From contig NZ_JAQUWN010000030.1 in NCBI RefSeq assembly GCF_028692895.1, positions 1-41,004 on the forward strand: a DNA stretch of 41,004 nucleotides, read 5' to 3'. Origin of the DNA: Pseudodesulfovibrio sp. (GTDB taxonomy: Bacteria; Desulfobacterota; Desulfovibrionia; Desulfovibrionales; Desulfovibrionaceae). Position 1 is the first letter of the stretch, and each line of letters begins with the position of its first letter. Positions 7,774-19,369 of the stretch are shown piece after piece. The notes under the pieces are model-generated. The model saw only the letters and a program-made list of their open reading frames with translations, ran no database searches and was not told the DNA's origin. Made by a program: the position numbers and the translations under genes.

Positions 7774-10092
7774 CTAGCTGGTCATGTCCTCGATGACGCC
7801 GTTCAGGCGCGAGGCCATGGAGGAAACCTCCTGGATGGCCTGGGCCGCCTCGTTCATGACCAGGGAAGTCTCCGAGGAGATGCGGCTGATCTCCTCGGTG
7901 GCCCGGTTGATCTGCTCGCTGGTGGCGGACTGTTCCTCGGCCGCCGTGGCGATGGCCCGGACCTGGTCGGCCGCGTTGTCCACGTAGCCCACGATCTCCT
8001 TGAGCGCCCGGCCGGACTCGTTAGCCAGCTCGGTGCTGCGCTCAACGGACGTGGCGGCCGTTTCGGTGGCGGCCACGTTGTCCCTGGTCATGGCCTGGAT
8101 CTTGCCGATGGCGCTCCCCACCTCGCTGGTGGCGGCCATGGTCTTCTCGGCCAGCTTGCGCACCTCGTCGGCCACCACGGCGAACCCGCGCCCGGCCTCG
8201 CCCGCGCGGGCGGCCTCGATGGCCGCGTTGAGGGCCAGCAGGTTGGTCTGGTCCGCAATGTCGGTGATGACCTCCAGGACCTTGCCGATGTCCGCGGCCT
8301 GGCTGCCCAGTTCCTCCATGGAGCGCTTGAGGCTGGCGGCCTGGGACTGCACGTCGGCCACGGCCTCGATGACCTGGCCAACGACCCTCTCGCCCGACTG
8401 GGCGTTGGACCGGGCCGTGTCCGCGTCCTCGGTGGCCAGGCTCGCGTTGCGCGCCACCTCCAGCACCGTGGAGTTCATCTGCTCCATGGCCACCGAGGTC
8501 TCGGCCGCGCGCTGCTTCTGGGCGTCGGAGCCCTGGCTGGCCCGCTGAATCTGGGCGGCCAGTTGCTCGGCCGCGCCGGACAGGTACTGGGAAATCTCCT
8601 CCGCCTCGCCCGCCGCCTTGGAGATGCGCGCATTCTGCTCCTCGATCCGCTTCTGCTGGGCGCGAATTTCGGTGACGTCCGCAATGATCGTCAGCGAACC
8701 CAGCAGGTTGTCGTCCATGTCATAGAATGGCGTGGACGCCACCTGGGCGTGGACGGTCCGGCCGCCGGGCAGCGGAATCTCCACCTCGCCCCGGGTGGCG
8801 GCCTGCTCGGAAAGGGCCTTGTCGGAAAGGGTCTTGCGGCTGTCGTCGCCATAGAAGAACCGGCCGGAGAGCTGGCCCACGTGGGATTCCGGATCGCCCT
8901 TCTTGTCCAGGAGCTCGCACATCTGCCGGTTGGTCCAGGTGATGAGATGATCCGGGCCGAGCACGACGCAGGGGAAGGTCAGTCCCTTGAGCACGCCCTG
9001 GGCGAAGCCGAGCTTGTTCTTGAGTTCGCCGACCATGAGCTCGATCTGATGGGCCAAGGTCTTGAACTCGAACCGGTAGGAGCCGTCAAGCCGGGCGTTG
9101 AGGTCGCCGGAGGCCACCACCGTGGCGTAGTCGAGAATGCCCTTGACCGGAGTGGTGACGATGCGGCGCACCAGGACCACCACGATGCAGATCAGCAGGA
9201 CGGCGGCCAGCCCGCCGCCCACGGCCAGGATGTTGCGCTGCTGGAGCGCGGCCGCGATCAGGTCGTCCTCATAGGCGCTGACCACGACGATCCACCCGGT
9301 CTCCGGCTGGGTGTCGAAGGTCATGACCTTGTCCCGCCCCTGCCAGACGTAGTCGTACTCGCCCTTGCCCCGCTCGATGGCCGCCCTGACGAAGGCCTCC
9401 TTGCCGAGGTCCTTCATGAGCAGCCCCTTGTCCACGGCGTGGGCGATGATCCGGCCCTTCTTGTCCAGCATGTAGGGATAGCCGTTTTCGGCCACCCGGA
9501 ACGGGTCGATGAACTGCTGGGTGAACGACGACCACTTGGGAAAGAGCCCCACGCCGCCAAGAACGTTGCCCTGGCCGTCGACCACGGCGTTGGCCGCGGC
9601 GAAAATCTGGATGCCGCCGCCGCTCTTGGAAACGAGGATGTCGTCGGAGACGAAGGTCTTGACCTTGCCCGCCACCACGTCCTTGACATACTGGCGACTG
9701 CTGCGGTCCGCACCGATGAGGTCCTTGCCCTTGTCGTTCCAGCCCGCCACGACCTTGCCGTTGCGGTCAAAGGCGAACGCCGCCCAATAGGCGGAGGTCG
9801 AATCAAGCAGCCCCCTGAAGAGAGCGGATGCGGACGCCGGGTCGCCGCCCTGCAGCGCGTCCACCACGGACGGCTGGGCCGCGAGCACCTGCACCAGGTT
9901 GCGCGACTGCTCCACGTACTGGTTCAGCCCGACCACGATCTGCTCGGTGACGGTGGACATGGCGGCCTTTTCCTCGCGGAAGACCACAGCCTTGGTGTCC
10001 TTGATGATCCACAGGATTCCGGCTCCCATGGACAAAAAAACGACCACGGCGACCAGCGCGGTGATCACCGTGTTGACACTTTTCATCTGCAT
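7774..10092 (-). CDS. Methyl-accepting chemotaxis protein, Cache-HAMP-PAS (copy 1)
   Basis: 772 aa chemoreceptor. Order: transmembrane helix about 7-29; periplasmic double-Cache sensor about 35-280 ([26 protein letters not shown] motifs typical of dCache); second helix about 287-309; HAMP about 310-362; PAS domain about 368-480 ([23 protein letters not shown]); signalling hairpin about 500-772 with the invariant tip around [19 protein letters not shown] (614-632). It would relay a ligand signal to CheA/CheW; the ligand is unknown. A pentapeptide CheR-binding tail is absent. The ATG at 10092 has AGGTGA 6 nt upstream; an alternative ATG two codons on is less well placed. It is a tandem paralogue of the gene at 10366-12687. 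Confidence 0.93.
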   Translation of the reverse strand: MQMKSVNTVITALVAVVVFLSMGAGILWIIKDTKAVVFREEKAAMSTVTEQIVVGLNQYVEQSRNLVQVLAAQPSVVDALQGGDPASASALFRGLLDSTSAYWAAFAFDRNGKVVAGWNDKGKDLIGADRSSRQYVKDVVAGKVKTFVSDDILVSKSGGGIQIFAAANAVVDGQGNVLGGVGLFPKWSSFTQQFIDPFRVAENGYPYMLDKKGRIIAHAVDKGLLMKDLGKEAFVRAAIERGKGEYDYVWQGRDKVMTFDTQPETGWIVVVSAYEDDLIAAALQQRNILAVGGGLAAVLLICIVVVLVRRIVTTPVKGILDYATVVASGDLNARLDGSYRFEFKTLAHQIELMVGELKNKLGFAQGVLKGLTFPCVVLGPDHLITWTNRQMCELLDKKGDPESHVGQLSGRFFYGDDSRKTLSDKALSEQAATRGEVEIPLPGGRTVHAQVASTPFYDMDDNLLGSLTIIADVTEIRAQQKRIEEQNARISKAAGEAEEISQYLSGAAEQLAAQIQRASQGSDAQKQRAAETSVAMEQMNSTVLEVARNASLATEDADTARSNAQSGERVVGQVIEAVADVQSQAASLKRSMEELGSQAADIGKVLEVITDIADQTNLLALNAAIEAARAGEAGRGFAVVADEVRKLAEKTMAATSEVGSAIGKIQAMTRDNVAATETAATSVERSTELANESGRALKEIVGYVDNAADQVRAIATAAEEQSATSEQINRATEEISRISSETSLVMNEAAQAIQEVSSMASRLNGVIEDMTS
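8118..8310 (+). repeat. Long direct repeat within chemoreceptor genes, copy 1
   Basis: This 193-bp part of the signalling-tip coding region is almost identical to 10710-10902 (offset 2592 bp, a handful of mismatches by eye). It marks a duplicated or gene-converted region and a possible substrate for recombination. Confidence 0.8.
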
Positions 10093-10206
10093 GTGAATTC
10101 ACCTGATCCCCTCTCCGCATCCGCACAGGGTCTCCTCCGAAACCGCAAACGGATGCGGACAGCTGTCCCGCTTCTTCCTCCCAGCCATACTGCCAAACTA
10201 CCTTTT

Positions 10207-10236
10207 TGTATAACCCGAGAGGAATAAAAGAGTAAA
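10207..10236 (-). promoter_or_regulatory. Possible sigma-70 promoter of chemoreceptor gene 1
   Basis: On the minus strand, TTTACT (10236-10231) and TATACA (10212-10207) are separated by 18 bp, about 115 bp before the start codon. The match is only moderate. No sigma-28 or sigma-54 site was found in this intergenic stretch. Confidence 0.25.
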
Positions 10237-10279
10237 GCGATTCCCGCAGCGATCAACGGGGATGCGCCGGGAGCGGCAA

Positions 10280-10320
10280 TGCGAAAGGCCCGCGCCCTCC
10301 CCGGAGGGAGCGCGCGGGCC
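10280..10320 (-). terminator. Terminator of chemoreceptor gene 2
   Basis: GGCCCGCGC (10287-10295) pairs with GCGCGGGCC (10312-10320), with an inner CCTCC/GGAGG extension. On the minus strand TTTCGC follows, a short T-run. Confidence 0.55.
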
Positions 10321-10365
10321 CGTTCATGCGCAATGGATATGGCCTTTTCGGAGGGCCGGGCCGGG

Positions 10366-12687
10366 TCAGCGGGTCATGTCCTCGATGACCGTGTTCAGCC
10401 GCGTGGCCATGGATGCGACCTCCTGGATGGCCTTGGCCGCCTCGTTCATGACCTGGGAGGTCTCCATGGAGATGCGGTTGATCTCCTCCGTGGCGTGGTT
10501 GATCTCGTCGCTGGTGGCGGACTGCTCCTCGGCGGCCGTGGCGATGCCGCGCACCTGGTCGGCGGCGTTCTCCACAAGGGCGACGATGTCGCCAAGGGCC
10601 CTGCCCGACGCATTGGCCAGCTCGGTGCTTCGGCCAACAGAAGCGGCCGCCGCATCCGTGGCGGCCACGTTGTCCCGGGTCATGACCTGAATCTTGCCGA
10701 TGGCCTGGCCCACCTCGCTGGTGGCGGCCATGGTCTTCTCGGCCAGCTTGCGCACCTCGTCGGCCACCACGGCGAACCCGCGTCCGGCCTCGCCCGCACG
10801 GGCGGCCTCGATGGCCGCGTTGAGGGCCAGGAGGTTGGTCTGGTCAGCGATGTCGGAGATGACCTCCAGGACCTTGCCGATGTCCGCGGCCTGGCTGCCC
10901 AGATCCTCCATGGAGTGTTTGAGGCTTGCCGCCTGGGACTGCACGTCCGCCACGGCGCCGATGACCTGGCCTACGATGGACTCGCCGTTCTGGGCGTTGG
11001 CCCTGGCCGTGTCCGCGTCCGTCGCGGCCTGGCCCGCGTTGCGCGCCACTTCCAGCACCGTGGCGTTCATCTCCTCCATGGCCACGGAGGTCTCGCCCAC
11101 GCGCGCACGCTGGTCCTCGGAGCCACGGCTGGCCTGCTCGATCTGGGTCGCCAGGCCCTCGGCCGCGCTGGAGAGGCGGCGGGAGATTTCCCCCGCCTCC
11201 TTGGCGGCGTTGGAGATGCGCCGGTGCTGCTCCTCGATCCGCTTGTGCTGCTCGCGAATCTCGGTGACGTCGGCCAGGATGGTCAGGGCCCCCAGCGGCC
11301 TGCCGTCCATGTCGTAGAACGGCGTGGAGGCGACCTGCACGTTCAGCGCGCGGCCGCCGCGCAGGGGAATCTCCACTTCGTCCTTCTTGGCCTTCTGCCC
11401 GGCGAGGACCTCGTCCGAGATGGTCCGCCGCCCGGCGTCGCCATAGAAGAACTCGCCGGAGTACTCCCCTGTCATGTCCCCGGGGTCGCCCCGCTTGCCC
11501 AGCAGGTCGCACATCTCCTGGTTGGTCCAGGTGATGCGGCGGTCCGGACCGAGCAGGATGCAGGGAAAGGTCAGCCCCTTGAGCACGCCCTCGGAAAATC
11601 CGAGTTTGGCCTTGAGTTCCCCGACCATGGCGGCGATCCGTTCGGAGAGCTCCTTGAACTCGAAATGATAGTCGCCCGACAGCTTCGCGGTCAGGTCGCC
11701 TTCGGCCACGCGGGTGGCGTAGCCGAGGATGCCCTTGACCGGAGAAAGGATGACCCGGCGCACCATGACCACCAGGACGGCAACGAGCAGCAGGGCCACC
11801 GCCAGGCCGCCCACGGCCAGGATGTTGCGCTGCTGCATGGCGGCCGCCTTCAGGTCGTCCTCATAGGCGCTGACCGCCACCACCCACCCGGTGTCCCGCT
11901 GGGTTTTGAAGGTCATGACCTTGTTGCGCCCGTCCCACGCGTACTCGTAGACCCCGTGCTTGCGGGCCAACGCCTCGCGCGTGAAGGCCTCGCCGCCGAC
12001 GTCCTTCAGCCGCAGGTTCTCGTCCACGGCGTGGGCGATGAACCGTCCCCGCTGGTCCAGCATGAAGGGATAGCCGTGCTCCGCCACCCGGAAGGGATCG
12101 ACGAACCGTTGCGTGAACTTCGACCAATTGGGAAAGATTCCCACGCCGCCGATCACCGCGCCGTTGGCGTCGAGGATGGCGTTGGAGGCCGCGAAGACCA
12201 GCAGGCCATCGCCGCTCTCGGACTTCAGTATCTCATTGGAGATATAGGTCTTCGCCCCGCCCCGGAGCGCTTCCTTGACGTACTGGCGGGAGCCGCGATC
12301 CGCCCCGGCGAGGCTCTGGCCCTGGTTGTTCCAGCCCGCCACGACCTTGCCGTCGCGGTCAAAGGCTAACGCGGCCCAGTAATCGTCCCCCGACGACGCC
12401 AGCAGGTGCTTGAAGAAACCGCTGGCGGCCGCCGGGTCCCCGCCTTCGATGGCATCGGCCACCTCGGGCTGCACGGCGAGCATCCGGACCATGTTGCGCG
12501 TCTGCTCCACATACTGGTCCAGGCTGACCACGATCTGCTTGGTCATGTTTTCCATGGACGCCTTTTCCCCATGGAACACGACGTCACCGGTGTCGCCGAT
12601 GATCCACAGGATGCCGCCCCCCATTGCCAGAAAGACGACCGCCGCAACCAATGCGGTGATAACTGTATTGACGCTCTTGATCCTCAA
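10366..12687 (-). CDS. Methyl-accepting chemotaxis protein, Cache-HAMP-PAS (copy 2)
   Basis: 773 aa, same architecture as its neighbour: transmembrane helix about 7-29, double-Cache sensor, second helix about 287-310, HAMP, PAS ([23 protein letters not shown]) and a signalling domain with [19 protein letters not shown]. The periplasmic sensor differs from copy 1 much more than the cytoplasmic part, as expected if the two receptors sense related but different ligands. The start codon is TTG at 12687 with GGAG upstream, giving a protein beginning (M)[14 protein letters not shown], aligned with [13 protein letters not shown] of copy 1. The rare TTG start may keep this copy less abundant (inference). 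It is monocistronic, flanked by terminators. Confidence 0.92.
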   Translation of the reverse strand: MRIKSVNTVITALVAAVVFLAMGGGILWIIGDTGDVVFHGEKASMENMTKQIVVSLDQYVEQTRNMVRMLAVQPEVADAIEGGDPAAASGFFKHLLASSGDDYWAALAFDRDGKVVAGWNNQGQSLAGADRGSRQYVKEALRGGAKTYISNEILKSESGDGLLVFAASNAILDANGAVIGGVGIFPNWSKFTQRFVDPFRVAEHGYPFMLDQRGRFIAHAVDENLRLKDVGGEAFTREALARKHGVYEYAWDGRNKVMTFKTQRDTGWVVAVSAYEDDLKAAAMQQRNILAVGGLAVALLLVAVLVVMVRRVILSPVKGILGYATRVAEGDLTAKLSGDYHFEFKELSERIAAMVGELKAKLGFSEGVLKGLTFPCILLGPDRRITWTNQEMCDLLGKRGDPGDMTGEYSGEFFYGDAGRRTISDEVLAGQKAKKDEVEIPLRGGRALNVQVASTPFYDMDGRPLGALTILADVTEIREQHKRIEEQHRRISNAAKEAGEISRRLSSAAEGLATQIEQASRGSEDQRARVGETSVAMEEMNATVLEVARNAGQAATDADTARANAQNGESIVGQVIGAVADVQSQAASLKHSMEDLGSQAADIGKVLEVISDIADQTNLLALNAAIEAARAGEAGRGFAVVADEVRKLAEKTMAATSEVGQAIGKIQVMTRDNVAATDAAAASVGRSTELANASGRALGDIVALVENAADQVRGIATAAEEQSATSDEINHATEEINRISMETSQVMNEAAKAIQEVASMATRLNTVIEDMTR
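10710..10902 (+). repeat. Long direct repeat within chemoreceptor genes, copy 2
   Basis: Partner of 8118-8310; encodes the same part of the signalling hairpin of the second receptor. Confidence 0.8.
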
Positions 12688-12772
12688 TTGAATTCTCCGT
12701 GGTTCATCATGACTACAAGCCTCGACTCAAACAACAGCCGCGACGTCCCGCCGTAGGACGAACGTGCGGCCC

Positions 12773-12805
12773 GGTCCCCCGGAACGCATGTTCCGGGAAC
12801 GGACC
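12773..12805. other. Interrupted palindrome upstream of chemoreceptor gene 2
   Basis: CCCGGAAC (12778-12785) and GTTCCGGG (12790-12797) form a perfect 8-bp stem with loop GCAT. Outer arms GGTCC (12773-12777) and GGACC (12801-12805) extend it past a 3-nt bulge. It is about 90 bp before the TTG start, and could be an operator or an RNA hairpin; no T-run follows. Confidence 0.4.
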
Positions 12806-12810
12806 CGATA

Positions 12811-12846
12811 CAAAAAACAGGCGAAACCGCAAACGCGATTTCGCCT
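12811..12846 (-). terminator. Intrinsic terminator of mtnA
   Basis: AGGCGAAA (12819-12826) pairs with TTTCGCCT (12839-12846), with possible inner GC pairs. On the minus strand GTTTTTTG follows. It lies 24 bp past the mtnA stop and closes the upstream operon. Confidence 0.8.
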
Positions 12847-12869
12847 GACCAGCCACTATGCAATGAGAG

Positions 12870-13907
12870 TTAGGCGAACAGTTTCCTGATGGACTCCGAA
12901 TAAGGCGGATAGAGCACGCCCTTCTCCGTGATGATGCCCGCGATGAGCTCTGCCGGGGTGGGATCGAAGGCGAGGTTGTAGACCTCAACGCCTTCGGGCG
13001 GGATGCGGTGGTCGCCGATGTGCGTCACCTCGCGCGGGTCGCGGTCCTCGATGGGCACGTCGTCGCCCGTGGGCGTCTCGGGATCGATGGTGTAGACCGG
13101 GGCGGCCACGTAGAAGGGCACGCCGAACCGCTTGGCGATGATGGCCACGCCGAAGGTGCCGATCTTGTTCACCGCGTCGCCGTTGGCGGCGATGCGGTCC
13201 GCGCCGACAACCACCTTGTCCACCAGGCCGCGCTTCATGAGCAGGGCGCAGGCGTTGTCGCAGGCCACCTTGACCGGGATGCCGTCCTTGTGCAGCTCGT
13301 AGGCGGTCAGCCGCGCGCCCTGCAGAAACGGCCGGGTCTCGTTGGCGATGACCGAAATCTTCTTGCCCTGGTCGATGGCCCCCCGGATCACGCCCAGGGC
13401 CGTGCCGTAACCGGCCGTGGCCAGGGCGCCCGCGTTGCAGTGGGTCATCACCGTGTCGCCGTCGTCCAGCAGCTCGCCGCCGAACTTGCCGATCAGCTCG
13501 CACATGCGGATGTCGCCCGCATGAATCTCCTTGGCCCGCTCAAGCCAGACTCCGCACAGCTCGTCCAGAGAGACGTCGCCCGCCTCGCGCCAGACCCGGC
13601 GCATCTCGCGCACGGCCCAGCGCAGGTTCACGGCCGTGGGCCGGGCGTCGTGAATCTGGTCCAGCTTGGCTTCCAGGTTGGCCTTCCAGTCCCCGTCCAT
13701 GCCCTGCGTCTCGCGGCCCGCCAGGTAGCAGCCGTAGGCCGCGGTCACGCCGATGGCGGGCGCGCCGCGCACGACCATGACCACCAGGGCGTAGCAGATC
13801 TGGTCCGTGGTCCTGCACTCGAACCAGTCCTCGCGGTTGGGCAGGTAGCGCTGGTCCAGCAGGACGAGCGCATCTTTTTCCGGGGAATACTGGATATGTT
13901 CGGTCAT
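12870..13907 (-). CDS. mtnA: S-methyl-5-thioribose-1-phosphate isomerase
   Basis: 345 aa, normal family length. It converts methylthioribose-1-phosphate to methylthioribulose-1-phosphate in methionine salvage. Visible signatures: [15 protein letters not shown] near the N-terminus, the catalytic-cysteine stretch [37 protein letters not shown], and the [20 protein letters not shown] segment with the catalytic aspartate. The frame stays open far upstream, but the ATG at 13907 has GGAG in place and the extra part would overlap gatB. It is the last gene of the ARMT1-like/mltA/DUF4254/gatB group, 50 bp after gatB. No other methionine-salvage gene is in the window. Confidence 0.95.
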   Translation of the reverse strand: MTEHIQYSPEKDALVLLDQRYLPNREDWFECRTTDQICYALVVMVVRGAPAIGVTAAYGCYLAGRETQGMDGDWKANLEAKLDQIHDARPTAVNLRWAVREMRRVWREAGDVSLDELCGVWLERAKEIHAGDIRMCELIGKFGGELLDDGDTVMTHCNAGALATAGYGTALGVIRGAIDQGKKISVIANETRPFLQGARLTAYELHKDGIPVKVACDNACALLMKRGLVDKVVVGADRIAANGDAVNKIGTFGVAIIAKRFGVPFYVAAPVYTIDPETPTGDDVPIEDRDPREVTHIGDHRIPPEGVEVYNLAFDPTPAELIAGIITEKGVLYPPYSESIRKLFA

Positions 13908-13957
13908 GTGAAAGTCTCCGGGGACAGGGAACCACATCCGGGCCCCCCGGTCATTGC

Positions 13958-15391
<1,434 letters not shown>

Positions 15392-15405
15392 GGCTTCCTT
15401 CGCCG

Positions 15406-16047
15406 CTAGGACTTGTTTTGGTACAGCTCCGGGTTGAGGGCCGGGTCGTTGTACATCTTGAACTGGAAATAGACCTTGGGCTTCTTGGTCCCTGCCGCAT
15501 ACTCGTCGATAAGCTCCAGCACGGCCCGCTCCAGGTCCACATGCTGGCGCGTCAGGGTCAGGACCTTCTCGCCGCAGGCGTTGCGGTGCCGCTCGTCGAC
15601 GTCCTTGCGGCGGCACTGCTCGTCCATGTGGTAGATCTTGAGGGCCTGGATGGACAGCCGATCCAAGGCCGCGCCCACGGTCTCGGTGTTGTAGCGCTCG
15701 GCCGCGTCGGCCGGGAGCAGCGGGCCGAGCATGTCGAGGAGGCATTCGTCCACGCGCTCGATGAGGTCGTTGCGCCGCTGGTTGAGCTTGTCGATGGCGT
15801 ACTTGCAGTCCGCGATGACATGGGCGTCCACGTCCTTGCGCCGCGCCCGGTCCTCCACATGCCACAGCCGGAAATTCGTCCAGTGCTGGCGGGCCACCAG
15901 CTCGCGCAGGCCGCTCTCGCCCAGCAGCACGCCGGGCTCCCCTTCGTACACGGGTTCGCCGAAGTGCCAGTCCATGACGGACCGCTTCTGGTGCGCCACG
16001 GATTCCTTGATGATCTTCTTGACTTGTTCGTAAGTTATGTCAGCCAT
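15406..16047 (-). CDS. DUF4254 domain protein of unknown function
   Basis: 213 aa, soluble, mostly helical and rich in charged residues. The stretch about 45-190, with [41 protein letters not shown] and a second half containing the related [21 protein letters not shown], matches what I know of the DUF4254 family. The two halves look like an internal repeat of a long helical hairpin ([14 protein letters not shown] against [14 protein letters not shown]). Function is not known. Its ATG overlaps the mltA stop by 8 bp, implying translational coupling, and gatB follows 14 bp later. A link to cell envelope or tRNA metabolism would be guilt by association only. Confidence 0.8.
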   Translation of the reverse strand: MADITYEQVKKIIKESVAHQKRSVMDWHFGEPVYEGEPGVLLGESGLRELVARQHWTNFRLWHVEDRARRKDVDAHVIADCKYAIDKLNQRRNDLIERVDECLLDMLGPLLPADAAERYNTETVGAALDRLSIQALKIYHMDEQCRRKDVDERHRNACGEKVLTLTRQHVDLERAVLELIDEYAAGTKKPKVYFQFKMYNDPALNPELYQNKS

Positions 16048-17371
16048 TTATCAATGCTTCTTTGCTTATGAGGAGATAGACGGTGGCCTCGGTCATGATG
16101 TTGCTGGCCACGGGCTCCACCTCGCGCCCCTCGCCAACGTAGTAGTCGAGCCGGGTGCCCCGGATGGCCGTGCCCGTGTCCTGGGCCAGGCCGATGCCGG
16201 TCACCCTGCGGGTGCCCACGGCCCGGCCGTTCTCCGCCCTCGGGATTTCCGCCTCGAAGGCGAGCAGGCTCCCGAGGGGCAGGAGCTCCCGGTCTGTAGC
16301 CAGTGAAACCATCGGCGTCAACGGCTTTCCTATGGCGCCCTCGGGCGGGGCGTCCTCCAGGCGGAAGAACACGTAGCTCCGGTTCTCGGCCATGAGTTCA
16401 AACATCTTTTCGGGATGCTTGGAAAAATACTCGCGCACATGGGCCTTGGAGAGGCGCCCGCGGTCCAGCAGCCCCCTGGCGTTCAGGATGCGGCCCAGGC
16501 TGCGGAACCCATGGCCGTTCTTGCCCCCGTAGAGGACATTGCGGGTGGTGCCGTCGGGCAGCCGGAGCCGGCCGCACCCCTCCACCTGCATGTAGAAGAC
16601 GTCCACCGGGTCCTTGGCCCAGGCGATCTCCAGCCCCTTGCCCCTGAGCACGCCCTTCACGTCCATGTCGCGCCGCTCGTAGTACGGCCTGACCCGGCCG
16701 TTCTCCACGCGATAGGCGCGCTTGCGGCCGCGCACCATGCCGTAGCGCAGGTCCGGCGGCACGCCGTAGATGGGAAACTCGTAGCCGGGGCGGCGGGTCA
16801 GGCTGGCCTCGATCTCGGCCGTGTAGTAGCCGGTCATGAGCGGACGCCGCCGCATGCCGTACCAGACAAAACGGCGGGCCAGGAGCTCGGGATGTTCGTC
16901 CAGATGGGGCAGCAGGTCCAGGAACTCCTCCAGGCTGCGCACCACCTGGCCCCAGGTCAGGGCCATGCCGGGCCGGGCCAGTGCGGGCTCGTCCTTGGGC
17001 ATGTTCAGGGCGTATTCCAGGCTGCGCTGCACCGGCCCCTCCAAGGCGGTCCAGGAGGGCAGCCCCTGGGTCTTGATGTCGAGCCGGGCCGTGGTCTCCA
17101 GCCCCTCGGACGAGGAGAGCGGAAAGAACAGGTCGCACACGGGCAACTGGCCCGGCTCCTTGAGCGGGCGCAGGGTCAGCCCTTTGGCCGCGTCCGGACG
17201 GCACAGCCCCACCACCCTGTCGCCCCGCTCGGGCGCGGCGGGCGGAGCGGCCTCGCCCCGAAAGACCGAGTCCTCCTTCATGCAGGCGCAGAGCAGCCCC
17301 AGGCAGAGGCAGAGCAGGACCAGCCGCGCGGGGTGCGCGCCGGGGAAGAAGTGGCGTTTCGTTCCCATCAT
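16040..17371 (-). CDS. mltA: Membrane-bound lytic murein transglycosylase A
   Basis: 443 aa. The signal sequence ends in a lipobox-like LLCAC (Cys30), so it is probably an outer-membrane lipoprotein. The central MltA domain is recognisable (TGYYTAEIEASLTRRPGYEFPIYGVP, VDVFYMQVEGCGRLRLPDG), followed by a C-terminal 3D domain (GIGLAQDTGTAIRGTRLDYYVG) with the catalytic aspartates. MltA cleaves peptidoglycan and leaves a 1,6-anhydro-muramyl end. The start is one of two adjacent ATGs (17371 or 17368); the ribosome site is weak, so translation may depend on the upstream gene that stops 11 bp before. It overlaps the DUF4254 gene by 8 bp. Confidence 0.93.
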   Translation of the reverse strand: MMGTKRHFFPGAHPARLVLLCLCLGLLCACMKEDSVFRGEAAPPAAPERGDRVVGLCRPDAAKGLTLRPLKEPGQLPVCDLFFPLSSSEGLETTARLDIKTQGLPSWTALEGPVQRSLEYALNMPKDEPALARPGMALTWGQVVRSLEEFLDLLPHLDEHPELLARRFVWYGMRRRPLMTGYYTAEIEASLTRRPGYEFPIYGVPPDLRYGMVRGRKRAYRVENGRVRPYYERRDMDVKGVLRGKGLEIAWAKDPVDVFYMQVEGCGRLRLPDGTTRNVLYGGKNGHGFRSLGRILNARGLLDRGRLSKAHVREYFSKHPEKMFELMAENRSYVFFRLEDAPPEGAIGKPLTPMVSLATDRELLPLGSLLAFEAEIPRAENGRAVGTRRVTGIGLAQDTGTAIRGTRLDYYVGEGREVEPVASNIMTEATVYLLISKEALING

Positions 17372-17382
17372 TCCCAAAGAGG

Positions 17383-19152
17383 CTATGCGTTGCACGAATC
17401 GATGGCCACGTCGCAGAACTTGCCCACGCCGTATTCCCGCCGCCGGAAGAACTTTTCCGGGTTGGGGCCGATGATCTGTAGCTCCGGGTGCGTCCGCTGC
17501 ACGTCGAGGGCGATGTGCATCTCCTTGGTGCAGCCGGTGGAATAGGTGGCGTCCTTGCCCGTCCACACGGGCGGCACCTTGCGGCCCATGAGCTCGAAGC
17601 TCTTCTCAATATCGAAATACGTCTGAAAACGCCAGACGTTGATGTAGCCGCTGCGCTGGACCTTCTCCCACATGAACATCAGATCGTCCGCGTCCATCCC
17701 CTCCTCGAAATGCTCGCCGGGGTTGATGATGAACACGTCGTCCAACTGCTCGCGCAGATGGTCCACGAAGGTGGTGATGACCCCGATGGCCGCCTTGGTC
17801 TGGCCGGGCACGCTGCCGATGATGCCGGAATAGAAGATGACCGTCCGGCCCTGCTCCCTGGCCTCGCGCATCTGGGCGATGATCTCGTCCGCCTTGCCTG
17901 CGATGTAGCGCTCGCTGAACTTGTGCACGCGCTCCGGCTTGGGCTTGTGGTGCAGGTGGAAGTGATTGGCCCCGTCGCGGAAGAAGTTGATGACGTCCCG
18001 TGTGAAGTTGTGGCTGATCTGGATGAGCCGGTTGTGCAGCCCCTCGCCCTTGGCCAGGATCACGTCGCACTCCTTCCAGGCCCGGGCGAAGGTCACGGAG
18101 CAGCGGTAGGGGTTGAACTTCTCCCGCGTACCGTCGGAGATGACCACGAACTGGTGCTTGGACATGATCTCCAGCAGCGCGTTCTTGGAGAGCCGGTCCT
18201 CGGGCACGAAATACGCCCCGTTGAAGGCCTCGGTCAGTTCGGGCTCGCTGTCCCGGTCCCAAAAGGTCGGCTCCTCGAAGAAGAACCCCTCCTTGAGGGC
18301 CATGACCACGCGGTGGCCGAGCCGGAGCAGGGTCATGACCACCTGGAGGTCGAAGATGAGGCCGCCCGCCCGGTTGGGCATATAGAGGATGCGCTTGGGA
18401 TCGGTGCTCCCGTCCTTGCCCAGCAACTCGCGCATGGGGCCGAACAGGTCGGGGCCGGCGGCGATCTCGCCGTTGATGTCCGCCCGGACCAGCGCATCCT
18501 CGTCAAAAGATTCCGGCGACCAGTTGTCGGTCAGGGTGGAGATGCGCATGAGCCGCTCGATCTCCAGCATGTCCAGCCGGTAGCGCAGGTCGTCGATGCG
18601 CGGGCAGTCCGCCATCCCGCCCGGGCAGGTGTTGACGATGGCGTCGAAGGTCCGGCTCTTGACCACCAAGGCCGCGCGCCGGTTGAGCGCCTTGCGGATG
18701 CCCCGGTAGGGATCGTCGATGCCGCTCTGGGTCATGAAGATGGTCACCAACCGCTTGAGCAGGCGGGCGGGGATGACGATGGGCGAGGCCAGGACCATGC
18801 GGAACTTGTGGCGCGCCAGTTGGAGGAACCGGCTCGCCTGCTTGCGGTCGGCGCAGAAGTTGCGGGTCAGGTGGACGAAGGTCTTCCATTGGATAAGGTA
18901 TTCATCGAGCAGCAGGCGGGGCATCCCCTCCTTGAGCAGCATGAGGAACATCCAGTCCGAGCAAGGGGCGTAAAATTCCCGCTCGTCCAGGTCGAGCATG
19001 AATTTGAGCTGCTCGCGCGAGCCGTTCTTGTCGGGATCGATGGTGTATTCGAGGTGATTCTCGGTCATGAAGTGCAGCAACAGGGCGTCCAGGGAGACGT
19101 CCTTGCCGTAGGTGATGTCCAGGACCGAATTGAAATTCCGCTCAAAGCTCAT
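17383..19152 (-). CDS. ARMT1/DUF89-like protein
   Basis: 589 aa, no signal peptide or membrane segment. The C-terminal half has features of the DUF89 (ARMT1-like, damage-control phosphatase) fold: YMPNRAGGLIFDLQVV in place of the DNAGE motif, a VVISDGT strand, and DVILAKGEGLHNRL matching the SKGQxN-type loop. The N-terminal 250 residues are helical and not recognised. DUF89 proteins are metal-dependent phosphatases acting on damaged phospho-metabolites; with the altered core motif the activity is uncertain. The GGAG before ATG 19152 favours this start over an 18-codon longer frame. It is first in the mltA-DUF4254-gatB-mtnA group, 11 bp before mltA. Confidence 0.65.
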   Translation of the reverse strand: MSFERNFNSVLDITYGKDVSLDALLLHFMTENHLEYTIDPDKNGSREQLKFMLDLDEREFYAPCSDWMFLMLLKEGMPRLLLDEYLIQWKTFVHLTRNFCADRKQASRFLQLARHKFRMVLASPIVIPARLLKRLVTIFMTQSGIDDPYRGIRKALNRRAALVVKSRTFDAIVNTCPGGMADCPRIDDLRYRLDMLEIERLMRISTLTDNWSPESFDEDALVRADINGEIAAGPDLFGPMRELLGKDGSTDPKRILYMPNRAGGLIFDLQVVMTLLRLGHRVVMALKEGFFFEEPTFWDRDSEPELTEAFNGAYFVPEDRLSKNALLEIMSKHQFVVISDGTREKFNPYRCSVTFARAWKECDVILAKGEGLHNRLIQISHNFTRDVINFFRDGANHFHLHHKPKPERVHKFSERYIAGKADEIIAQMREAREQGRTVIFYSGIIGSVPGQTKAAIGVITTFVDHLREQLDDVFIINPGEHFEEGMDADDLMFMWEKVQRSGYINVWRFQTYFDIEKSFELMGRKVPPVWTGKDATYSTGCTKEMHIALDVQRTHPELQIIGPNPEKFFRRREYGVGKFCDVAIDSCNA

Positions 19153-19214
19153 GTGCACTCCGTCGCCGCGCCAGGCCTTCCGGCAGTTGTCCGTTCGTTC
19201 GCCCACTCTTTTCA

Positions 19215-19243
19215 GTCGTAGTTAAAAAGTCGGGAACATTCAA
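19215..19243 (-). promoter_or_regulatory. Possible sigma-70 promoter of the ARMT1-like/mltA operon
   Basis: On the minus strand, TTGAAT (19243-19238) and TACGAC (19220-19215) are 17 bp apart, about 65 bp before the start codon. The -10 match is modest. Confidence 0.3.
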
Positions 19244-19317
19244 CGTTTTTCCCGGTCTCAGCCGTCGCCCCGGCCGCGCGACCCCATACTTTTCTAGATT
19301 TTTTTCCGCTTTCACCC

Positions 19318-19344
19318 TAAAGTTATTTTCACGGGAGCCGATCC
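19318..19344 (+). promoter_or_regulatory. Sigma-28 (FliA) flagellar promoter
   Basis: TAAAGTTA - 11 bp - GCCGATCC, against the enterobacterial consensus TAAAGTTT-N11-GCCGATAA: 7/8 and 6/8 matches with exact spacing. It lies 25 bp before the GTG start of the next gene and directs the flgM unit. Confidence 0.88.
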
Positions 19345-19369
19345 TATCCATCAAGGAGGGAGTAATACC

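Noticed and set aside
8563-12369. Long plus-strand open frames opposite the two chemoreceptors
   Set aside because: They mirror the receptor coding strand, with typical GC-rich antisense composition and no recognisable motif.
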